Assembly (NCBI GenBank): GCA_003219225.1
Contig: QHPZ01000045.1
Span: 1 to 7,608 of the forward strand
Length of the DNA stretch: 7,608 nt
Reading direction: 5' to 3'
Origin: Verrucomicrobiota bacterium
GTDB taxonomy: Bacteria > Verrucomicrobiota > Verrucomicrobiia > Chthoniobacterales > UBA10450
The notes beneath the pieces are model-generated. The model made no database searches, had not been told where the DNA came from, and was given only the letters and a program-made list of their open reading frames with translations. Below, in pieces: positions 1-6,960 of the stretch. Made by a program: the position numbers and the translations under genes. Within the stretch, counting starts at the first letter, position 1, and each line of letters begins with the position of its first letter.

Positions 1-2293
1 GTTCGCACGCGCGCTTGCTCAGAACATTGCGACTGCGACCAAAGATGCCGCGCTCGGCACAATGCTGGCGGCGATTCCGGCGCCGGGCGGCGCGGCCGCA
101 TTCGATGAGCAGTGGCTGAGTGAAGCGGCGAGAGATTTGATGTCGCGACCCGGCGCGAGCCTCGTGCTCGCCGGCCCCGATCAGCCGGCAATAGTGCAAT
201 TGCTGACTTACGCGATCTACGCCGCCCTGAAAAGTTTCGGCGCCACGGTCGTGGTGCGCGAATTCGCGCGTGGTTCAAAGCCGCAGAGCATTGCGCAGTT
301 CGCGGCCGATCTGAACGATGGCGCGGTCAAGCAACTCTTCATTCTTGGCGGCGACCCGGTTTACAGCGCGCATCGGGCACTTGCCGCAGATCCTTCCACG
401 AATTTGCCGCTCGATTGGGCCGATCTGCAAAAGAAAGTGCCCGAAGTGGTGCGGATCGGCTATTACGAGGACGCCACTTCGGAATTGAGTCACTGGTACG
501 TCCCGGCCGCGCATTACTTGGAATCGTGGGGTGACGCGCTCACTGCCGACGGCTCGTACTTGTCGATCCAACCGATGATTTTGCCGCTGTTCGCCGGTCT
601 ATCGGAGATCGAATTGCTGAACATGTTGCTCGGCGCGCCGTCACCCAAAGGTCCTGAGCTCGTCCAGGAAACATTTCGCACAACCAATCCACCGGGCGAT
701 TTCGAGACGGCTTGGACGCGTTTTCTGCACGACGGAGTCGCGTTGCATCTTCGCGTGCACGATCGCCCGCCGGTGTTCAACGCCGGCGCGGCTGCGGCGG
801 TGGCGCAGTTGCCCGGAATGTGGACGGCGCCGCCCGCGCCGAGTGCCGATTCGCCCGAGATCGTCCTCGCGCGCAGCTACGCGATGGACGACGGCCGCTA
901 CGCCAACAACGGCTGGCTGCAAGAATTGCCCGACCCGGTGACGAAACTGACCTGGGACAACGGCGCGCTCATCAGTCCGAATTTTGCCAAGCAGTTGAAA
1001 GTCGAGACCGGCGATCTCGTTCAAATCACAATCACTGAAGCCCAGCGCGACCAAAACAACCGGCCGATCAAGCGCGAGCTGGTCATCGCGGCAGTGGTCT
1101 TGCCCGGGCATGCCGATAATTCAGTGACGATCCCGCTTGGCTACGGCCGGAAGAAAACCGGGCCAGTCGGCGAAGAAGCCGGATTCAACGCTTACCTCCT
1201 GCGCACGTATGCGAACCCGCATTTCACCGTGGCCAATGGCCAAACGATCGAGCACGTGAGCGTGACGAAAGTTGGCCGCAAATACCCGCTCTCGATCACG
1301 CAGGACCATTTCAGCATCGAAGGCCGCGGACTGGTGCGCGAAGCGACACTGGCCCACTACCGCGAAGATAATGAGTTCGTCGAAAAAGCGGCGGGTTTGG
1401 ACGAAGCGCCGCCGCATTTGCCGACGATTTACAATCATCCGCCGCTGACGGCGACCTATCAGTGGGGCATGAATGTCGATCTCAACGTGTGCACGGGTTG
1501 CAGCGCGTGCGTGATCGCGTGTCAGGCTGAGAACAACATCCCGATCGTCGGCAAGCTCCAAGCCGGCCACGGCCGCACCATGCATTGGATCCGGATCGAC
1601 CGTTATTTCGCGAGCGCGAAACCCTTCAATCAGGACAACGGCGACTGGCCGGCGCACGCCGAGATGGTGCATCAGCCGATGATGTGTCAGCACTGCGAGA
1701 ACGCGCCTTGCGAAACTGTCTGTCCGGTCAACGCGACCATTCACAGCGAGGACGGCCTCAACGTCATGGCTTACAATCGTTGCGTCGGCACGCGTTATTG
1801 CGCGAACAATTGCCCGTTCAAGCGGCCGATCGGGAAAAAGAAAATCGCCGGGCAATTTGCGATTCACCGGGAGTATTTTGCGCCGTTGACCGAGAAGGGC
1901 GCGCCCGACATTACCAAGTTGCAGAAGAACCCGAACGTGACCGTGCGTATGCGCGGGGTGATGGAGAAATGCACGTTCTGTGTGCAACGAATCGAGGAGG
2001 CCAAAATCGCGGCGCACGCGCGCGCCGGCGCGTCCAACAACACGCGCATTCCGCGCGATTCATTCACGGTCGCGTGCGCGCAGGCCTGCCCGACCGGGGC
2101 GATCGTGTTCGGCGACATCAGCGATCCGGAAAGCCGCGTCTCCAAACTCAAACAGCAGGACCGCAATTATCGGCTGCTGCAATATTTGAACGTGAACGCG
2201 CGCACGAGTTATCTCGCTCGCATTCGCAATCCAAACCCGCGCATGCCCGACGCGGGCGAGATCGGCGTCGCCAGCCCGGAGAAGGTGGGATGA
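1..2293 (+). CDS. actB: ACIII iron-sulfur subunit ActB (5'-truncated by window edge)
   Basis: This is the peripheral electron-transfer subunit of Alternative Complex III, which moves electrons from quinol oxidised in the membrane subunits towards the c-type haems. The frame is open from base 2 (763 codons visible); ActB is usually about 1000 residues, so roughly the N-terminal quarter, including any Tat signal, lies upstream. Numbering from the Met at 62, residues 1 to about 430 resemble a molybdopterin-oxidoreductase domain (for example DDGRYANNGWLQELPDP near 276). In known ACIII this domain carries no Mo cofactor. The ferredoxin-like part has cysteines at 477/480/483/487, 542/545/550/554, 574/580/584, 637/640 and 672/676. 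These 15 ligands fit three [4Fe-4S] clusters plus one [3Fe-4S], as reported for ACIII. Its TGA overlaps the mini-ORF start at 2290. The Met at 62 is internal, not the start. The loop at residues 588-606 looks atypical. Confidence 0.93.
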   Translation, partial: FARALAQNIATATKDAALGTMLAAIPAPGGAAAFDEQWLSEAARDLMSRPGASLVLAGPDQPAIVQLLTYAIYAALKSFGATVVVREFARGSKPQSIAQFAADLNDGAVKQLFILGGDPVYSAHRALAADPSTNLPLDWADLQKKVPEVVRIGYYEDATSELSHWYVPAAHYLESWGDALTADGSYLSIQPMILPLFAGLSEIELLNMLLGAPSPKGPELVQETFRTTNPPGDFETAWTRFLHDGVALHLRVHDRPPVFNAGAAAAVAQLPGMWTAPPAPSADSPEIVLARSYAMDDGRYANNGWLQELPDPVTKLTWDNGALISPNFAKQLKVETGDLVQITITEAQRDQNNRPIKRELVIAAVVLPGHADNSVTIPLGYGRKKTGPVGEEAGFNAYLLRTYANPHFTVANGQTIEHVSVTKVGRKYPLSITQDHFSIEGRGLVREATLAHYREDNEFVEKAAGLDEAPPHLPTIYNHPPLTATYQWGMNVDLNVCTGCSACVIACQAENNIPIVGKLQAGHGRTMHWIRIDRYFASAKPFNQDNGDWPAHAEMVHQPMMCQHCENAPCETVCPVNATIHSEDGLNVMAYNRCVGTRYCANNCPFKRPIGKKKIAGQFAIHREYFAPLTEKGAPDITKLQKNPNVTVRMRGVMEKCTFCVQRIEEAKIAAHARAGASNNTRIPRDSFTVACAQACPTGAIVFGDISDPESRVSKLKQQDRNYRLLQYLNVNARTSYLARIRNPNPRMPDAGEIGVASPEKVG
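2282..2288 (+). promoter_or_regulatory. Shine-Dalgarno-like site at the end of actB
   Basis: AAGGTGG differs from the consensus AAGGAGG at one base. It lies 7 bases before the ATG at 2296, which is good spacing, and only 1 base before the ATG at 2290. It is about 54 bases upstream of the actC ATG at 2343, too far to serve that start directly. It therefore points to initiation of the mini-ORF rather than of actC. This is an inference from sequence and spacing only. Confidence 0.45.
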
Positions 2294-2340
2294 AGATGTC
2301 GATGTTTGTGATTATCGATCCAGCGCAACTGGCAATGTGA
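2290..2340 (+). CDS. Putative 14-16 codon mini-ORF bridging actB and actC
   Basis: The reading frame MKMSMFVIIDPAQLAM starts at ATG 2290 (overlapping the actB TGA as ATGA) or at ATG 2296 and ends with TGA at 2338-2340. That stop overlaps a possible GTG start of actC at 2337 (GTGA) and lies 2 bases before the actC ATG at 2343. A good Shine-Dalgarno-like site precedes it, whereas the actC start has no recognisable one. A plausible role is to carry ribosomes from actB to actC by translational coupling; the peptide itself may have no function. It could also be the remnant of an older actC N-terminus moved out of frame. I recognise no known leader peptide, and such a short ORF can occur by chance. 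Confidence 0.3.
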   Translation: MKMSMFVIIDPAQLAM

Positions 2341-2342
2341 TC

Positions 2343-2810
2343 ATGGACCAAACACCCACCGCACCGGAGATCATCGCGGCCGAAGCCTCGACCGCAGTGG
2401 AGCAACCGCTTGGGCGGGTGCCGCTGTTGTTGAACCGCCGCAATTTCAGTTGGCTAACCGAGCGGATCTCCGGTGTGGTCGAGCAACCGGCGCCGCGCTG
2501 GTGGTGGGTCACTTTTACAATCACGGCCGGCATCGCGGCCTTCGGGCTCTTCTGCATGGGCTATCAAATCTCCACCGGCGTCGGCACGTGGGGCTTGAAT
2601 CATCCGGTCGGCTGGGCCTGGGACATTACCAACTTCGTGTTCTGGATCGGTATCGGTCATGCCGGCACCCTCATCTCGGCCATCTTGTATTTGCTTCGCC
2701 AGAGGTGGCGCACCTCGATTAACCGTTCGGCCGAAGCGATGACGCTGTTTGCCGTGATGTGCGCCGCGATCTTTCCCGGGATCCATGTCGGGCGCGTCTG
2801 GATGGCGTAG
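2343..2810 (+). CDS. actC: ActC, N-terminal part, ending at a premature TAG
   Basis: This is the first third of ActC, the NrfD/PsrC-family integral membrane subunit of ACIII that binds quinol. Translation from ATG 2343 gives 155 residues before TAG; a GTG at 2337 would add two residues and overlaps the mini-ORF stop. After a soluble N-terminus come three predicted membrane helices at about 53-77, 90-118 and 130-154. The last ends in FPGIHVGRVWMA, a typical family motif. The expected protein is about 450-490 residues, and stop plus downstream frame gives 474 positions, so this is one gene split by a single codon. A 155-residue product would end inside the first four-helix bundle and lack seven helices, so it should not work alone. 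See the separate entries for the stop codon and the remainder of the gene. Confidence 0.85.
   Translation: MDQTPTAPEIIAAEASTAVEQPLGRVPLLLNRRNFSWLTERISGVVEQPAPRWWWVTFTITAGIAAFGLFCMGYQISTGVGTWGLNHPVGWAWDITNFVFWIGIGHAGTLISAILYLLRQRWRTSINRSAEAMTLFAVMCAAIFPGIHVGRVWMA
2808..2810 (+). other. actC: In-frame amber (TAG) codon interrupting actC
   Basis: The codon at ActC position 156 is TAG. The next codons continue in the same frame (YLAPLPNNYGIWQNFRSP) with no shift, so nothing is inserted or lost. From memory of the family, this place follows a GRPW-type motif and normally carries an aromatic residue before the LxPxPN stretch. Tyr (TAT/TAC) and Trp (TGG) are each one base change from TAG. Possible explanations are a consensus or assembly error, a real nonsense mutation, or read-through. 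All six complete stops of the other reading frames in the window are TGA, so this is the only TAG at a coding position that matters here. Confidence 0.9.
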
Positions 2811-3767
2811 TATCTCGCGCCGTTGCCTAACAACTACGGCATCTGGCAGAACTTCCGCAGCCCGCTGATGTGGGACGTCTTTGCGGTTTCGACCTATTTC
2901 ACCGTCTCGGTTTTGTTTTGGTACACCGGACTCGTTCCCGATTTGGCGACGTTGCGCGACCGCGCCCGCTCAAAAATTAAGAAGTTCATGTTTGGCATCT
3001 TCGCGCTCGGCTGGCGCGGCTCGAACCGTAACTGGCGCCATTACGAGATAGCGTATCTGCTTCTCGCCGGTCTTTCTACCCCGCTCGTGCTCTCCGTTCA
3101 CAGCGTGGTGTCGTTCGACTTCGCGACCTCAATCCTGCCCACCTGGCACTCGACGATTTTCCCGCCTTATTTCGTGGCCGGCGCGATCTTCGGCGGCTTC
3201 GCCATCAAGCTGCACGATATCATCACGCCGCAGCACATCGACAAAATGGCGAAGATCATTTTACTGACTGGCTCGTTCGTCGCGTATGCCTACGCGATGG
3301 AATTTTTCATCTCCTGGTACAGCGGCAACGCGTTTGAGCGCTTCGCGTTTTGGAACCGGGTGTTCGGTCCCTACTGGTGGTATTGGTGGGTGGGCATGTT
3401 GTTTTGCAACGTGCTTTCGCCGCAGCTCTTCTGGTTCCGCTGGTGTCGCCGCAACCTTTACGTCGTCTACTTCGTCTGCATGTGCGTGAACGCCGGGATG
3501 TGGTTCGAGCGTTTCATCATCATCGTCGGCGGCCTGCATCGCGATTTTCTGCCCTCGGCCTGGGGCTTGTTCATTCCGACTTGGGTCGACATTTGGACCT
3601 TCATCGGCACGCTCGGCATCTTCACGTCGCTCTTTCTGGTGTTCGTTCGTTACCTGCCGATGATCGCGATGAGCGAAGTAAAAATCGTCGTGCCCGAAGC
3701 GGACGCGCATTATGCCACGGCGGTTGAGCATCACCCGGTCGCGCCCGGTGGAAAGGAGCGCACATGA
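2811..3767 (+). pseudogene. actC: ActC, C-terminal part, downstream of the TAG
   Basis: The actC frame stays open for 318 codons after the TAG and keeps full ActC character, which argues against long-standing decay. With full-length numbering, predicted membrane helices lie at about 176-200, 234-258, 272-292, 303-327, 343-365, 371-397 and 414-442. Together with the three upstream these make the ten helices known for ActC. Family-like stretches include NFRSPLMWDVFAVSTY (170-185), FPPYFVAGAIFGGFA (273-287) and the IPTWVDIWTFIGTLG stretch (411-425). Possible restarts are TTG 2823 and ATG 2868, but neither has a convincing ribosome-binding site, so independent expression looks unlikely. The gene ends in TGA overlapping the actD ATG (ATGA), with AAAGGAG at 3752-3758 serving actD. 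I label it pseudogene only because of the stop; if the TAG is an error, 2343-3767 is an ordinary actC. Confidence 0.75.
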
Positions 3768-4327
3768 ACAATCTGCGAACGCCTTCCGGCCACCGTGTTT
3801 ACGGCATGGGCGCGGAGTATCCAAGCGCCGCCGCGCTCTACAACGCGGCGAAAATGGTGCGCGACGCCGGGTTCAAACGTTGGGACGTGCATTCGCCATT
3901 TCCGATCCACGGAATGGACGAAGCGATGGGGCTCGGCAAGTCGTGGTTGAGCGGCTGGGTTCTTTTTGGCGGCGTCTCCGGTCTGCTCACGGCCGCGTTG
4001 ATCGAATTCGGGCCGTCTTCTTTTCTTTACCCGCTCGTGGTGCACGGCAAACCGACAAACTTCATGACCGTGCCGGCGTTTTTCCCAATCATGTTCGAGC
4101 TCACGGTGTTGTTTGGGGCCTTTGCCGCATTCTTCGCGTGGCAAATCATGAACGGCCTGCCGCGCTGGCATCATCCCTTGTTCAATTGGGAGCGGTTCAG
4201 TCGCGCAACCAACGACGGCTTCTTTCTCATCATCGAAGCGCGCGACCCGCGTTTCACCGAACTCGAAGCGCGCGACCTCCTCGAACGTAGCGGCGGCCAG
4301 CACATCACGATCATTCACGAGGACTGA
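3764..4327 (+). CDS. actD: ACIII membrane subunit ActD (DUF3341 family)
   Basis: ActD is a small membrane subunit of ACIII with no cofactor. In known structures it packs against ActC/ActF and helps to assemble the complex. The product is 187 residues, within the usual 170-200. It has a soluble N-terminal half, then two predicted membrane helices at about residues 64-85 and 103-127, followed by a cytoplasmic tail. The start ATG overlaps the actC stop (ATGA) and has a near-perfect Shine-Dalgarno AAAGGAG 5 bases upstream, which settles the start. Conserved-looking parts are the YGMGAEYPSAAALYNAA region near the N-terminus, LPRWHHPLFNWERF after the second helix, and DGFFLIIEARDPRF. Because it overlaps actC, ribosomes stopping at the actC TAG could lower its translation, although its own strong ribosome-binding site may compensate. 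Confidence 0.92.
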   Translation: MNNLRTPSGHRVYGMGAEYPSAAALYNAAKMVRDAGFKRWDVHSPFPIHGMDEAMGLGKSWLSGWVLFGGVSGLLTAALIEFGPSSFLYPLVVHGKPTNFMTVPAFFPIMFELTVLFGAFAAFFAWQIMNGLPRWHHPLFNWERFSRATNDGFFLIIEARDPRFTELEARDLLERSGGQHITIIHED

Positions 4328-4329
4328 CG

Positions 4330-5067
4330 ATGCTGCGCGGTTTCCTTTTGATTTCACTTTTGTTCACGATCGCGCTCGTGGCCGTGTTTGGGTTTCGCGG
4401 CCAGAAAAGCACCGGGCCGCCGCTCGAAATTTTTCCCGACATGGTGCGGCAAATGAAAGTGCGCGCGCAGGCGCCGCTGGATTTCTTCGCCGATGGGCGC
4501 GGGCCGCGGTTGCCGGTCGCGGGCACGGTGCCGATTGGCTACGACATGCCGACCCTGCAAATGCGGCCGCCGCCGCCCGGGCAAACACCCACGCGCGGGC
4601 GGCTCGCATTTAGCGAAGGCACCGATTACTACAACACCGGCAAAATGGGCGATCGCTGGGGCACTGGGCTGCCGATGCCGGCCACGCCCGAGTTGATCAA
4701 ACGCGGTCAGGAGCGGTTCAACATCACTTGCGCGATGTGTCACGGCGCGACCGCGCAGGGTAACGGCATCACCAAACAGTATGGCCTAACGACCGTAGTC
4801 AGTCTCCAGGACGATCGCATCCGAAAAATGGCCGACGGCGAAATTTTCAACACGATCACGAACGGAAAAAACACGATGATGGCGTATGGCCCGAACATCG
4901 TGGTGAGCGATCGCTGGGCAATCATTGGTTATTTGCGCGCACTGCAGCGCAGCCGGGCCGGAACGATTGTCGATGTTCCGCCCGATCATCGCGCCGATTT
5001 GGAGAAACCGGCCGAATCGCCCCCGCCGCTGGGACAACCGGCGAAACCCGAGGCGCAGAAAAAATGA
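4330..5067 (+). CDS. actE: ACIII monohaem cytochrome c subunit ActE
   Basis: ActE is the monohaem c-type cytochrome of ACIII and acts on the outer face of the cytoplasmic membrane, passing electrons on towards the oxidase. The product is 245 residues. An N-terminal hydrophobic helix (about 5-20) probably serves as signal or anchor. I see no lipobox cysteine, unlike the lipoprotein form known from Flavobacterium. The haem site is CAMCH at residues 134-138, the only CXXCH in the window, and Met183 or Met184 in NTMMAYG is the likely axial methionine. The stretch just before the haem, including GDRWGTGLPMP, is typical of ActE. The C-terminus is Pro/Lys-rich and probably disordered. It starts 2 bases after the actD stop, with a weak GAGGA-type site, and overlaps actF by 4 bases. 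Confidence 0.92.
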   Translation: MLRGFLLISLLFTIALVAVFGFRGQKSTGPPLEIFPDMVRQMKVRAQAPLDFFADGRGPRLPVAGTVPIGYDMPTLQMRPPPPGQTPTRGRLAFSEGTDYYNTGKMGDRWGTGLPMPATPELIKRGQERFNITCAMCHGATAQGNGITKQYGLTTVVSLQDDRIRKMADGEIFNTITNGKNTMMAYGPNIVVSDRWAIIGYLRALQRSRAGTIVDVPPDHRADLEKPAESPPPLGQPAKPEAQKK

Positions 5068-6266
5068 GCGATCGTCCCCACACGCTGCCCACGCCCGAAG
5101 GCGAATACTTCGAGACGAACCGGTTCACCGGGCTTTCCGTTTTGCTCGGGATCATCGCTTTTGTCGCGCTTGCGCTCTGCGGCGTCGGCGCGGCGATCGA
5201 TCCGAAGCAGCTCAGTTTCTCCTGGCTGTTCGCGTTTGCGTTTTTCTTTACGCTCTGCGCCGGTTGTTTTTTCTGGACGATTGTCCATTACGCCACTGAC
5301 GCGGAATGGACCGTGGTGGTGCGGCGGCAGTTGGAGAACATCGCGGTGCTTATCGCGGTGCTGGCGGTGTTTTTCATCCCGATTCTGCTCCTCCGCCATC
5401 ATCTCTACGAATGGATGAACATTCCGCCGGGCGAAGAAAAGACGCTCGATTCCAAACGCGCTTACCTGAACTTCGGCTTCTTCGTCGCGCGCGCGGTCGT
5501 CTTCCTTGGCTTTTTCATCATCGCCTCGCAATTGCTGCGACGTTTTTCCGTGCTTCAGGACAAGGACGGCAACCCGAAGTTCACCATCTGGCTGCGCCGA
5601 GTTGCTTTTGCGAGCCTACCCATGTTTGCGCTTTTCCTCACCTTCGGCGCGTTCGATTGGCTGATGAGCCTGAACTATCGCTGGTTCTCCACCATGTTCG
5701 GCGTTTACATCTTCGCCGGCACCGCCGGCAGCTCGATGTCGCTGCTCGTACTTGTGATCACGGCGCTGCGCCGCGCCGGTTATCTCAAGGACGTGGTGAC
5801 GATGGAGCATTACCACATCATGGGAAAATGGATGCTGGCCTTCTGCATTTTCTGGGCCTACATCGGTTTTGGCCAATACATGCTCATCTGGTATGCGAAC
5901 ATGCCGGAGGAAACGCAGTACTTTTTGACCCGCAATACCGAGTCGTGGTGGGCGCTGAGCATGCTGCTGGTGATCGGGCGCTTCTTCGGGCCGTTTGCCA
6001 TTTTGCTGGTGCGTTCGGTGAAAAAACATCCGAGCCAGCTCTGCTTAATCTCCGCGTGGATCGTGTTCATGCAGCTGCTCGACATGTATGTGATCGTTCT
6101 ACCGGCGCTCCATGGGACCGGCGTCCACCTGAGCCTGTGGGATTTTGTTGCGCTGATCGCGATCGGGACCACGCTCGCCTTTGTTTATCTGCGCATCGTT
6201 GGGAACACGTCGCTCTTTCCCGTGCGCGATCCGCGGCTGGTCGAATCCTTGCGCCTGGTGAACTGA
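5064..6266 (+). CDS. actF: ACIII membrane subunit ActF (second NrfD-like subunit)
   Basis: ActF is the second large membrane subunit of ACIII, distantly related to ActC. It forms part of the membrane core and is often annotated as quinone-binding subunit 2. The product is 400 residues with about ten predicted membrane helices, at roughly 21-45, 51-74, 88-112, 133-157, 170-196, 206-234, 249-275, 291-316, 325-346 and 355-378. Recognisable family stretches are FGAFDWLMSLNYRWFSTMFG (about 195-214) and GFGQYMLIWYANMPEETQYF (about 268-287). The ATG overlaps the actE TGA (ATGA) and a GAGG lies about 10 bases upstream. The frame is intact, in contrast to actC, and the length is normal. The next gene begins after a 1-base gap. 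Confidence 0.93.
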   Translation: MSDRPHTLPTPEGEYFETNRFTGLSVLLGIIAFVALALCGVGAAIDPKQLSFSWLFAFAFFFTLCAGCFFWTIVHYATDAEWTVVVRRQLENIAVLIAVLAVFFIPILLLRHHLYEWMNIPPGEEKTLDSKRAYLNFGFFVARAVVFLGFFIIASQLLRRFSVLQDKDGNPKFTIWLRRVAFASLPMFALFLTFGAFDWLMSLNYRWFSTMFGVYIFAGTAGSSMSLLVLVITALRRAGYLKDVVTMEHYHIMGKWMLAFCIFWAYIGFGQYMLIWYANMPEETQYFLTRNTESWWALSMLLVIGRFFGPFAILLVRSVKKHPSQLCLISAWIVFMQLLDMYVIVLPALHGTGVHLSLWDFVALIAIGTTLAFVYLRIVGNTSLFPVRDPRLVESLRLVN

Positions 6267-6267
6267 T

Positions 6268-6936
6268 ATGGCCGATGCCGAATCCATCCGTGAAGCCGTG
6301 CGCGCGCGCGCGCCGTTCTCCACCTGGGTTGGAGTTGTTTGTCTCTTTTTTCTCTTCGGCGTCATCACTCTGGCAATTGTCGGGCCGGCACCGCGCGGCG
6401 ACACCTATGAACAGGAGCGCGCGAAAAAACGCGCCGACAATTTGAAAGCCGCGCGTGAAGCGGACGCAAAAGAGCTGGGGAGCTACGGCTGGATCGACAA
6501 AAATAAAGGCGTGGTGCGCGTCCCAATTGCTCGTGCAATGGAATTGACGGTCGCGGAACTGTCGCGACAAAGACCCGCACCCGCGAATCCGATCGCCGCG
6601 GCGGCAGCGCAAGCTGCTTCCCCCGCGCCCGCTGGCGCCGCGCCGCCCTCGCCGAGCGCGTCACCGGCGCCGCAACCGACCGGCACGCCCAAGCCGATTT
6701 CAATCGCGGGTCCACGCTCGGAAGCGGGCGTGCAACCGGCGGCGGCGGTCAAACCCGCAGGTGCGGAACCGGGTTCGCAGCCCGGCGCATCCAGCACGCC
6801 CGCCGCCTCACCGCAAACATCCGCCGCCCAACCAGCAGTTTCACCTACGCCAAATGCAACGCCGTCGGCACCGGGCAGTCCGTTGCCAGTGCGCGGAAAA
6901 ACGCCGCCGCAATCGCCATCACCCAACCAGCCGTGA
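6268..6936 (+). CDS. Membrane-anchored protein of unknown function with Pro/Ala-rich tail
   Basis: I do not recognise a named family. The 222 residues fall into four parts: a short N-terminus, one membrane helix (about 19-40), a charged Lys/Arg/Glu/Ala helix (about 47-70), and a compact segment, SYGWIDKNKGVVRVPIARAM (72-91). A long tail (about 101-222) built mostly of Pro, Ala, Ser, Thr and Gly follows. From memory, segments like YGWxDxxxGxVRxPIxxAM occur in small membrane proteins encoded in cytochrome oxidase clusters, near SCO or cox genes; their biochemical role is not known to me. The sequence contains no cysteine pair, CXXCH or other cofactor site. It starts 1 base after the actF stop and ends 24 bases before the oxidase gene, so an accessory or assembly role for ACIII and/or the oxidase is plausible but inferred. 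The 3' end is low-complexity. Confidence 0.75.
   Translation: MADAESIREAVRARAPFSTWVGVVCLFFLFGVITLAIVGPAPRGDTYEQERAKKRADNLKAAREADAKELGSYGWIDKNKGVVRVPIARAMELTVAELSRQRPAPANPIAAAAAQAASPAPAGAAPPSPSASPAPQPTGTPKPISIAGPRSEAGVQPAAAVKPAGAEPGSQPGASSTPAASPQTSAAQPAVSPTPNATPSAPGSPLPVRGKTPPQSPSPNQP
6300..6313 (+). repeat. (GC)n simple repeat inside the small-protein gene
   Basis: A 14-base alternating G/C tract lies near the 5' end of the gene starting at 6268 and encodes part of VRARAP just before the membrane helix. It could slip during replication or sequencing, but the frame is intact here. It is probably a by-product of GC-rich codon use. Confidence 0.5.
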
Positions 6937-6960
6937 AGATGCCGATCTTCTGAGTGAAAT

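Noticed and set aside
1121..2017. 298-codon open frame on the minus strand opposite actB
   Set aside because: It is antisense to strongly conserved ActB coding sequence, has an Arg/His-rich composition typical of GC-rich shadow frames, and shows no recognisable domain.
2808..2810. TAG as evidence of a reassigned genetic code
   Set aside because: Only one TAG occurs inside one gene. That all neighbouring genes end in TGA is ordinary for GC-rich genomes. Without other genes from the genome this cannot be separated from an error or a mutation.
2823..3767. Independent gene starting at TTG 2823
   Set aside because: The frame is continuous with the upstream actC part except for the TAG, no ribosome-binding site precedes the TTG, and residues before it (YLAP) already match ActC.
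3731..4357. 208-codon minus-strand open frame opposite actD
   Set aside because: It covers the whole of actD in antisense, has no family resemblance, and has no sensible place in a cluster transcribed only in one direction.
5306..6445. 379-codon open frame on the plus strand overlapping actF and the next gene
   Set aside because: It is an out-of-frame shadow of actF, whose own frame carries clear membrane helices and family motifs. The shadow product is Arg/His/Ala-rich without domains.
6937..6960. Possible terminator or promoter between the small gene and the oxidase gene
   Set aside because: The 24-base gap holds no clear hairpin with a T-run and no room for a full promoter; a 4-codon ATG...TGA there is too short to mean anything.
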